This document shows positions 57,596 through 64,000 of a stretch of 64,000 bases of DNA, piece by piece (position 1 is the stretch's first letter; every line of letters starts with the position of its first letter). The position numbers and the translations under genes are program-made. The notes beneath the pieces were generated by a model. That model worked only from the letters and a program-made list of their open reading frames with translations. It was not told the origin of the DNA and did no database searches. Source of the stretch: Olavius algarvensis Delta 4 endosymbiont (lineage in GTDB: Bacteria; Desulfobacterota; Desulfobacteria; Desulfobacterales; CAJINA01); NCBI GenBank assembly GCA_905176665.1, contig CAJINA010000122.1:1-64000 (forward strand). Reading direction: 5' to 3'.

Positions 57596-58063
57596 ATGAA
57601 AACTGCTAAAGAAATGGTTCAGGAAAAAGGCGGCGACATTGTCTGCGTACCGGTCGGAACGACAGTATTCGAAGCATTGCAGAAGATGTGCCGCCACAAA
57701 GTTGGGGCCATTTTGGTCCTTCGCGATGATGCAGTGGCCGGTATCTGGACGGAGCGGGATCTACTCATCCATATAGTAGAAGCCGATTTCGACCCTAAAA
57801 CAGCCCCCATCGAAGACTACATGACCGCAAACCTGGTCTATGCCCAGCATGATGAAACCATCTACAAGCTCATGGATAAATTCCTGGGGCTCCGCATTCG
57901 CCACCTGCCAATTAAAGAGGAAGGCCGCTTTATCGGCCTGCTCTCGTCCGGTGACGTTATGAAGGCGGCCATCAGTGCCAAAAATGCTGAACTGGAAAAA
58001 CTCAACGACATGATCGGCTGGGAGTACTACGACAACTGGCGCTGGGATCCGGATAAATCCTGA
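57596..58063 (+). CDS. CBS-domain protein
   Basis: This 155-residue protein consists of a CBS pair (about 12-130): VPVGTTVFEALQKMCRHKVG, AVAGIWTERDLL and then IRHLPIKEEGRFIGLLSSGD. CBS pairs bind AMP, ATP or SAM and tell the energy state. No catalytic domain is attached. A GGGGG motif is the only ribosome-binding site. A sigma-70 promoter is 50 bases upstream. It precedes, after 38 bases, a ferric-reductase-like gene, so the two may be co-transcribed. Confidence 0.88.
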   Translation: MKTAKEMVQEKGGDIVCVPVGTTVFEALQKMCRHKVGAILVLRDDAVAGIWTERDLLIHIVEADFDPKTAPIEDYMTANLVYAQHDETIYKLMDKFLGLRIRHLPIKEEGRFIGLLSSGDVMKAAISAKNAELEKLNDMIGWEYYDNWRWDPDKS

Positions 58064-58101
58064 TTTTTACCAGCAGGGATAAAAGCACCCGGCTAAAACC
58101 T

Positions 58102-59460
58102 ATGAAGACGCAACTACCCGCCATACCCTCACGCCGGGCACGCATGCTGAAAGCCGGGATATTTGGGGTCGCTCTATTGCTATTGCTGACCGGTGCCCTG
58201 AGCATCCCCTTTCTGTTCGAATCACCGTCCATCAAGTACAAAATCGGTTTTGACAAAACCCTTTTACGTACGGGTAAACTTATCGGTTTGGTTGCCGCCA
58301 CCCTGCTCTTGCTGCAATTGCTGCTCGGGGCACGGTTGAAAGTACTGGACCGTCTATTTGCCCTACCCCGGATTTGGGCCTGGCATCGTATAAACGGGTA
58401 CCTCATTGCATTGCTGGCGTTACTGCACCCGGTTTTCATCATGTGGCCGGAAGATTTTACCCTGCCTCCCCTGGAGCTCGAATACTGGCCCCAGGCAGTC
58501 GGCCTGCTGCTGCTCATTCTGATCTGCTGCCAGGTGGCAGTCTCCCGATGGCGCCCAAAGCTGGGCATAGTTTTTCAGCGCTGGCGGCAAATACACGGTT
58601 ACGTGGGTGGCCTGGTCATCCTCCTCCTTGTTATACACATCCTTTTTGTCAGCGAAACGTTTGAAGAAGGCCTACCGCGATATGCTTTGCTTGCGGCGAC
58701 CGGCCTGTGCCTGCTGGTTATGACTGCTGCGAAGGTACACCGGTGGCGTGAGAAAAAAAGACAGTATGTCGTTGCTGCGGTTCACCCGGAAAATGAAACC
58801 GTTACCACCCTGGAACTGGACCTTGGGAATAAAAACGGTTTTCCTTTTCTGCCCGGGCAGTTCGCTTTTGTGACGCCGACCTCGGACCACATTTCGCGTG
58901 AAGCACATCCGTTTACCATCAGTTCGTCCCCCACCCGCACGAACCGCCTGACATTCACCATCAAAAATAGCGGTGATTGGACGTCACAGGTAAAACGTAT
59001 TCGCCGCGGAGATCGCGTTTCTCTGAACGGCCCCTTCGGCCTTTTCAGCCATCTTATCTGCCCCCCGCAGCAACCGCTGGTAATGATTGCCGGGGGGATC
59101 GGCATTACCCCCATGCTGAGTATGCTGCGCTATATGCGGACCGCCGGAGAAAATCGACGGGTGTGGCTGCTGTGGAGCAACCGGCTCGGGGATGATCGGG
59201 TCTGTCGGGAAGAATTGGAAAGCATCTCCAGGGATTTGACAGGCTTGACTATGGTTCATACCTTTACTTCAGAAAAAATCGAAGGAGCGGAATTCGGCCG
59301 CCTGGACCGACCCAGACTGCAAGCCCTTCTCAGCGACGTCGACCGCTCGGCAGCGGTATTCATCTGCGGCCCGCCCCAAATGATGGCGCAGGTGGCCCGC
59401 GATACGCGGGCTATAGGTTTTCAGCGCCGTTCAATCCATACCGAGCGTTTCAGCGTGTAA
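58102..59460 (+). CDS. Ferric-reductase-like flavoheme oxidoreductase
   Basis: This 452-residue membrane protein has about six hydrophobic helices in residues 15-225 with His residues suited to bind heme (RIWAWHRINGY, LLALLHPVF, RWRQIHGYVGG, LVIHILF). A soluble FAD/NAD(P)H-binding part (about 228-452) follows, with the flavin motif HPFTISSSP and nucleotide motif IAGGIGITPMLSML, ending GPPQMMAQVAR and ERFSV. Electrons would pass from NAD(P)H through FAD and heme across the membrane, as in ferric-reductase/NOX-type proteins. Ferritin nearby fits iron metabolism. The start codon has no strong ribosome-binding site, so an ATG 42 nt downstream is possible. Confidence 0.88.
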   Translation: MKTQLPAIPSRRARMLKAGIFGVALLLLLTGALSIPFLFESPSIKYKIGFDKTLLRTGKLIGLVAATLLLLQLLLGARLKVLDRLFALPRIWAWHRINGYLIALLALLHPVFIMWPEDFTLPPLELEYWPQAVGLLLLILICCQVAVSRWRPKLGIVFQRWRQIHGYVGGLVILLLVIHILFVSETFEEGLPRYALLAATGLCLLVMTAAKVHRWREKKRQYVVAAVHPENETVTTLELDLGNKNGFPFLPGQFAFVTPTSDHISREAHPFTISSSPTRTNRLTFTIKNSGDWTSQVKRIRRGDRVSLNGPFGLFSHLICPPQQPLVMIAGGIGITPMLSMLRYMRTAGENRRVWLLWSNRLGDDRVCREELESISRDLTGLTMVHTFTSEKIEGAEFGRLDRPRLQALLSDVDRSAAVFICGPPQMMAQVARDTRAIGFQRRSIHTERFSV

Positions 59461-59520
59461 AACTGTAAACGCACCCAACAACAAAAAGACCAAACAAGAA
59501 TCCGTAAGGGAGGTGGCATT

Positions 59521-60117
59521 ATGAATAAATATATAAAAACAGCGGTCCTGTCGTTTGTCCTGCTCTTTGCGGCCGGACAGATTTACGCCATGGCGCCCCA
59601 ATGGAAAATAGACCCGGCGCACTCCGGCATTCATTTCAGCGTCCAACATATCTTATCTAAAACGCATGGGTTTTTCGGGGACTTCGAAGGTACGACCTAT
59701 TTCGATCCGGATAATCTCGGCGGCAGCAGCTTTCATTTCACCGTACAGGTGAAAAGTGTGAACACCAATAACCGCAAACGGGACGGCCATCTGAGATCCG
59801 GTGACTTCTTCAGTGCCAAAGAATATCCTGTAATGACCTTCAAGAGCACCCGTATCACGCATAAACAGGGCAACCAGTATGTCATGGAGGGCAAGATGAC
59901 CGTCAAGGATGTGACCAAATCCGTGACGATCCCGTTTACCTTTTTCGGTACCCAGGACAACCCGTTCAATCCCAAGGAATCCGTTGCCGGCTTCGAAGCC
60001 CGGTTCACCATCGATCGACTGGCTTACAACGTGGGCAATGGCAAGTTCCTGAAGATGGGGGTGGTGGGTAAAGATGTCGATGTCGTCATCTCAACCGAGA
60101 TGACCCGTAAAAAGTAA
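59521..60117 (+). CDS. yceI: Periplasmic YceI-family protein
   Basis: This 198-residue protein has a signal peptide (about 1-23) and one YceI beta-barrel (about 27-195), which in other members holds a polyisoprenoid. Family features are WKIDPAHSGIHFSVQH, FDGTTYF-like strand, GHLRSGDFFSAKEYP and VTIPFTFFG. Its role is likely quinone or isoprenoid handling or stress protection. GGGAGGT precedes the ATG. It forms an operon with the next gene, which carries a second, non-secreted YceI domain. Confidence 0.92.
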   Translation: MNKYIKTAVLSFVLLFAAGQIYAMAPQWKIDPAHSGIHFSVQHILSKTHGFFGDFEGTTYFDPDNLGGSSFHFTVQVKSVNTNNRKRDGHLRSGDFFSAKEYPVMTFKSTRITHKQGNQYVMEGKMTVKDVTKSVTIPFTFFGTQDNPFNPKESVAGFEARFTIDRLAYNVGNGKFLKMGVVGKDVDVVISTEMTRKK

Positions 60118-60129
60118 GCGAGGTGTATC

Positions 60130-61065
60130 ATGACAACATCGGAACCCTACACCATCCAACCGGAAACCTTGAACGAATGGATATCAACGGATAAGGCGTT
60201 CCACCTGATCCACACCCTGCCTGCTGATCATTACCAGTGCGCCCATATCCCCGGCGCTGTCCAGGCCTGTGTCTACGAAGTCACCTTCATGGACCAGGTG
60301 TACGCCGCCATCCGGGACAAAACCGTCCCGGTGGTGGTGTACGGCGACAGTGACGCCACCATGGCGGCTGCCATGGCCGCTGGAAAGCTGCAGCGCGCCG
60401 GATTTGCCAGCGTGCACATGCTTGCCGGCGGCCTGGAGGCCTGGCACGCGCAGGGATTTGAACTGGAAGGCAGCGAATCAGTCCTGCCGAAGGATAGTGG
60501 CCATCCGGCCGACTTGCAAAACGGCACCTACACCCTGGACGCGGATGAATCCAGCATCGAATGGACTGGTAGAAATCCCAACACCAAGCATCACGGAATC
60601 TTGAGTCTGTCGGAAGGCAGTCTGGCAGTTGACGGCGGCCACATCACCGGAAAATTCAAGATCGACATGAACTCGATCCGCAACCTGAATCTGGAAGGCG
60701 ATGAGTTGCAGCCTGTTCTGGAAGCCCACTTGAAATCGGACGACTTTTTCTTCGTCAAATTATTTCCCTGGGCAAAGTTTCACCTTAAAATCGCTCATCC
60801 GGTCGAAGACCCGACCTACACGCTGCCCAACTACCAGGTTGGCGGAGATCTGGAACTGCGCGGCGTGACCGCCCCGCTGGCTTTTCCCGCCAGCATGTTC
60901 CAATTGGAGGACGGCAGCATCACAGCGGATGCGCACTTTGACTTTGACCGCACCCGCTGGGGCATCATCTATGGATCGAGCCGGTTCTTCAAACACCTGG
61001 GCATGCAGGTGGTGTATGATCTGATTAATGTGCAGCTTAAAGTGCGGTTTCTGCCTGAACAATGA
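60130..61065 (+). CDS. Cys-less rhodanese fused to YceI domain
   Basis: This 311-residue protein has an N-terminal rhodanese-like domain (about 5-118) and a C-terminal YceI domain (about 135-308). Rhodaneses carry sulfur on a Cys in the loop after VVVY; here the loop reads VVVYGDSDATMAAAMAAGKL, with no Cys, so sulfurtransferase activity is not expected. The domain may bind rather than transfer. The YceI part has YTLDADESSIEWTGRNPN and HLKSDDFFFVKLFPWAKF. No signal peptide is seen, so the protein should be cytoplasmic, unlike its neighbour. GAGG precedes the ATG, 12 bases after the first YceI gene. Confidence 0.85.
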   Translation: MTTSEPYTIQPETLNEWISTDKAFHLIHTLPADHYQCAHIPGAVQACVYEVTFMDQVYAAIRDKTVPVVVYGDSDATMAAAMAAGKLQRAGFASVHMLAGGLEAWHAQGFELEGSESVLPKDSGHPADLQNGTYTLDADESSIEWTGRNPNTKHHGILSLSEGSLAVDGGHITGKFKIDMNSIRNLNLEGDELQPVLEAHLKSDDFFFVKLFPWAKFHLKIAHPVEDPTYTLPNYQVGGDLELRGVTAPLAFPASMFQLEDGSITADAHFDFDRTRWGIIYGSSRFFKHLGMQVVYDLINVQLKVRFLPEQ

Positions 61066-61074
61066 AACTGCAGC

Positions 61075-61173
61075 ATTCTGTCATGCTGAGGAATGTAGCG
61101 ACGAAGAATCCCTCCAGATGAGCCACGCCCTTTGAACGTAAGGGACTCTTCGCTGCCCTCAGAGTGACAGAAT
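61075..61173. repeat. Palindromic GTCATGCTGAGG-type intergenic repeat
   Basis: ATTCTGTCATGCTGAGG at 61075-61091 is complementary, with a few mismatches, to CCCTCAGAGTGACAGAAT at 61156-61173. The inner stretches (CGACGAAGAATCCCT and AGGGACTCTTCG) pair as well. This resembles the widespread dispersed bacterial repeat with a TCATTCTGAG core. It is probably untranslated. Confidence 0.7.
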
Positions 61174-61261
61174 ACTACCATTTGAATAGGATCTTTCTTT
61201 AGGGTATGTTTTCCGAGGATCGGGGACGGAAAAGCCTGTATATATTTACTCGCGGTGCTAT

Positions 61262-61918
61262 GTGAACAAATCCACCAAGAGCCGGCTGACGGAAAAACAA
61301 CTGTATGCTTTCCCGGGCGAAACCCTGTTCGACCGTCTGGGCCGAGCGGTTTGCCGCGCTGGCACGCTGCCCGGAAAAGAGTTGTTTGAAGCCTGGGAAG
61401 TGGCCCGCCGGGTGCGCCGTATCTTTCGGGGCGGTCGGTTGGTGGACCTGGCCTGCGGGCATGCATTGCTGGCCCACATCATGCTGCTGCTGGACGACAG
61501 CAGCCCGGAAGCCCTGGCAGTAGACCTTGAATTCAACAGCAACACACGAAACCTTTCCCAGGCCATCATCGACCGTTGGCCGCGCCTGAAAAACCGTATT
61601 CACTTCACCAAAGCCAAGATCGATGATGTCGCCCTTGGTCCGGAGGACCTGGTTGTTTCGGTCCATGCCTGCGGTGACTTGACCGATACGGTTATCGACC
61701 AGGCCGTCAAAGCCGGTGCCCGTCTTGCGGTGCTGCCCTGCTGTCACGACACCAAAACCGGTGACCTGGGTGGGATGGACGGATGGCTGGATGGCCCCCT
61801 GGCCATCGATGTGACCCGGGCAGCGCGCTTGGAAGCCCGGGGCTATGCCATCATCACCCGGATTATCCCCGCAGAGATCACGCCTAAAAACCGGCTACTG
61901 TTGGCCCACCCCAATTAA
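61262..61918 (+). CDS. Methyltransf_32-type methyltransferase-like protein
   Basis: This 218-residue protein has a SAM-binding motif LVDLACGHALLAHIML, an acidic strand end in EALAVDLEFN, and the paired motif VSVHACGDLTDTVID and LPCCHDTK. These match the Methyltransf_32 pattern (DVGCGKG, HxCGDL, CCxH), which may methylate RNA or other substrates. The start codon is GTG at 61262; a ribosome-binding site is poor, so the true start is not sure. It is not close to a partner gene. 61919-62108 has no clear element. Confidence 0.7.
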   Translation: MNKSTKSRLTEKQLYAFPGETLFDRLGRAVCRAGTLPGKELFEAWEVARRVRRIFRGGRLVDLACGHALLAHIMLLLDDSSPEALAVDLEFNSNTRNLSQAIIDRWPRLKNRIHFTKAKIDDVALGPEDLVVSVHACGDLTDTVIDQAVKAGARLAVLPCCHDTKTGDLGGMDGWLDGPLAIDVTRAARLEARGYAIITRIIPAEITPKNRLLLAHPN

Positions 61919-62108
61919 CCCTTGCCCAACCGCACCTTTGGCTTGAAATTCGGTCGATTCCCGTAATCAGCGTTTGGCCTGGTTTCGTAATATACTTATT
62001 TGTTTAACCTGCTTTAACGTGTTAAAAAGAAATCTGGTATTTCAACTCATGCTCGTTCCAACTTAACCATCTGCCCGCATGTAAACGCCTTAGTCTCGGG
62101 AGACGCTG

Positions 62109-64000
62109 ATGATTTGGAATCACTGCCTACGTTACCTGTATGCAATCACTCTCTTTCTAACCAGCCTGGGCATCATACTCACCGAACCCGGCAATATTCA
62201 TTCCGCTGAGACAACTTCAATCGAAAAAACCGACGACGAGAAATCGGGAGGTTCTGAGCTTGATGCCCTCATCAAAGAAATGAACCGGCATTATAAAAAG
62301 AAGCGCTATAAGGTTGCGCTCGAGCTGGGGAAAGAGCTGCTCAAGGAGATCGAAAATACGGAAGGTGTCGACTGGGAAAAACTCACCGACGTCTACTTCG
62401 GCATCGCTTTTTCATATTATGCATTGGGCGACTATGCAGGCATGGACAACTATTTCGAAAAAACCATTATGCATATCAGACAAACTGCTGAGAAGGAGGG
62501 CGAGGAATATTGCAATTGTGATGGTTTGAAAATGTTTGCCGATATTTATCGGAAAATGAAGCTTTATGACCGGGCCGAAAAAATGTACCTGGAAAGCCTG
62601 CGCGAGACTGAAAAGGCGCGCGGTCCCATCCACAAATCCCTGATACCCCAGTTGGATGCTCTGGTGGAAATCAATCTGGAGCGCCTGAATTACCCAACTG
62701 CGAAAACATACCTGCAACGTTCGGTGAGGATCACTGAAAAAAGGTTGGGCCCCAAGCATGCAAAGACGTATGAAAAGAAAGAAAAACTCAATGCGCTTGC
62801 TACTTTAATCGAGCAAGAAACCACAAAATCCATCCCTGTGACCGCTTCTCGGCTGTCACCCACTATCTTCGTACAAACCGGCCACACCGACGAAATCGCC
62901 AGTGTAAGCTTCAGCCCGGACAGCAAATATGCGGTTACCGCCGGTTGGGATAACTACTTGAAATTGTGGGACGTCTCGTCCGGAAGGGAAGTCCGGACGT
63001 TCCGGGGACATACGAGTTATGTGCTTACGGCACGTTTTGTCCCGGGCGGCAAATACATATTATCCGGCAGCATTGATAAAACCCTACGCCTGTGGAGACT
63101 TTCCACTGGACGCGAAGTTCGCCGGTTTTTTGGTCACCATGCGGAAATCATCTCACTTGCTGTTAGCCCAGATGGTAGACAGGCCCTCTCCGGTGGTGCT
63201 GATAAGGCCGTCATATTGTGGGACCTGACTACCGGCGAAAAGTTGCAGACCTTTCAGGGCCATAAAAAATGGGTAAAACAGGTCGGCTTCATGGAAGACG
63301 GCAAACGTATTTTCTCGGTTGGCAAACAATTTATCGTTTGGGACAAGATAACCGGCCAGATGCTGATATCGAAACCATCACCGGGGCGGATATATGCGAA
63401 TGGCAGCCGCTATCGGAAATTCAGCAAGACCGTCATAGAAATTGGCAACCCCGTTACCGGTAAAACTTTGCAGGCGATAAATCTGGAAAAGGCTATCAGG
63501 CAAACCGTACGCCGAACGGACAAGGACGGTACCAGGATCGTGTTTACCAGGGAGAAGCGGGTTCACGTTCTGAATGCGGAAACCGGAAATCTGGAGAGTG
63601 TTCTGGTGGGTCAGATACAAGAATCCCAGGCAAAGGCCGTCAGCCCCGACAACCGATATCTTTTGACCGGCGGGCAGCAACTCGTTCTTTTTGATCTGGA
63701 AAGCGGCCGCAAACGGTGGACGGTAAAGGGTAGTGCGGACCTGCGTCCCCTGCGGGTGTCGGTTAATAAAGAAAAAAACAGCGCCTTCATTAAATCTGAT
63801 CGGGGACAATCTTTCAAAGATCCTAATTTGGCGGCCTGGGATCTTCAGACCGGGAAGCGGCTTTTCTCACGCAATACAGTGGCTGATGATCTGCGGGGAA
63901 TCGCGGTCAGCAGTGACGGTCTCCATTACTACGTCGGTACTGGCGGCAAGGTCTTGATGAAAAACCTTCAGACCGGGGACTTAATCAACACCCTCTTCGA
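62109..64000 (+). CDS. Secreted TPR-WD40 protein, cut by window end
   Basis: An open frame of at least 630 codons has no stop before the window end. A signal peptide (CLRYLYAITLFLTSLGIIL) is followed by a TPR-like helical region (about 45-230: KVALELGKELLKEIENTEGV, KMKLYDRAEKMYLESLRETE) and, from residue 258, WD40 repeats: ASVSFSPDSKYAVTAGWDN, YLKLWDVSSGREVRTFRGH, LSGSIDKTLRLWRLSTGREV, LSGGADKAVILWDLTTGE. Only the first repeats are clean; later ones are degenerate. WD40 and caspase-like domains are often fused in bacteria, so the hidden C-terminus could carry a peptidase domain. The ATG has GGGAG 6 nt upstream. The function is unknown. Confidence 0.82.
   Translation, partial: MIWNHCLRYLYAITLFLTSLGIILTEPGNIHSAETTSIEKTDDEKSGGSELDALIKEMNRHYKKKRYKVALELGKELLKEIENTEGVDWEKLTDVYFGIAFSYYALGDYAGMDNYFEKTIMHIRQTAEKEGEEYCNCDGLKMFADIYRKMKLYDRAEKMYLESLRETEKARGPIHKSLIPQLDALVEINLERLNYPTAKTYLQRSVRITEKRLGPKHAKTYEKKEKLNALATLIEQETTKSIPVTASRLSPTIFVQTGHTDEIASVSFSPDSKYAVTAGWDNYLKLWDVSSGREVRTFRGHTSYVLTARFVPGGKYILSGSIDKTLRLWRLSTGREVRRFFGHHAEIISLAVSPDGRQALSGGADKAVILWDLTTGEKLQTFQGHKKWVKQVGFMEDGKRIFSVGKQFIVWDKITGQMLISKPSPGRIYANGSRYRKFSKTVIEIGNPVTGKTLQAINLEKAIRQTVRRTDKDGTRIVFTREKRVHVLNAETGNLESVLVGQIQESQAKAVSPDNRYLLTGGQQLVLFDLESGRKRWTVKGSADLRPLRVSVNKEKNSAFIKSDRGQSFKDPNLAAWDLQTGKRLFSRNTVADDLRGIAVSSDGLHYYVGTGGKVLMKNLQTGDLINTLF

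Noticed and set aside
1..64000. tRNA or rRNA genes
   Set aside because: Scanning by eye for T-loop sequence and cloverleaf arms found only coincidental matches inside coding regions.

Overview
The window looks like a chromosomal segment of a Gram-negative anaerobe, most likely a sulfate-reducing Desulfobacterota of the Desulfobacterales type. This is an inference from gene content: an AhbB-type siroheme decarboxylase, an MqnP/MqnL/methyltransferase menaquinone cluster, several sigma-54 (RpoN) regulators and promoters, a flagellar anti-sigma factor, and many PAS/GGDEF/FHA signalling proteins. No tRNA, rRNA, CRISPR array, intact insertion sequence or phage structural gene was seen.

Layout. 1-3000: a small membrane protein, an EAL-HDOD signalling protein, and flgM with a sigma-28-like promoter and a structured leader. 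3700-12700: five tandem paralogous secreted caspase-like (C14) proteins. All have their catalytic dyad at exactly residues 122 and 174, but the second has Arg instead of Cys. 12900-29600: a PAS sensor kinase; a two-gene lipid/polyketide operon (a PUFA-synthase-like megasynthase of about 3,773 residues plus its phosphopantetheinyl transferase); a divergent sigma-54 activator; and a thiamine pyrophosphokinase. 29500-36800: a solute-binding protein, a PAS-GGDEF cyclase, and a leftward operon encoding a small membrane protein, an iron alcohol dehydrogenase, an EI24 membrane protein, a RiPP-maturation-like radical SAM enzyme and an acyl-ACP thioesterase. 37100-42600: a VWA-FHA membrane protein and an FHA-GAF-nucleotide cyclase, with a DUF4388 protein and a cyclic-nucleotide-binding protein facing the other way.

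42700-49600: mtnA, ahbB, a B12-type radical SAM enzyme and the menaquinone genes mqnP, mqnL and menG. 49700-55400: a Zra-like envelope/metal stress module (zraP divergent from zraS-zraR) with a good sigma-54 promoter on each side, plus an unknown downstream gene. 55400-64000: very small minus-strand ORFs, an S24-type repressor with a 25-bp palindromic operator, ferritin, a CBS protein, a ferric-reductase-like flavoprotein, two YceI proteins (one fused to a Cys-less rhodanese), a Methyltransf_32-type protein, and a TPR-WD40 protein cut by the window end.

The strongest candidates for something undescribed are: (i) the five-member caspase array with one dead member and diversified C-terminal domains; (ii) the megasynthase, whose three carrier domains all have Thr at the usual phosphopantetheine Ser, with a second ketosynthase lacking both His residues; and (iii) two non-coding hairpin elements (43840-43970 and 55886-56031) with different arms but an identical CCGGAGG/TCGAGGA core and compensatory changes in the inner stem. 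All functions are read from sequence patterns without database searches.
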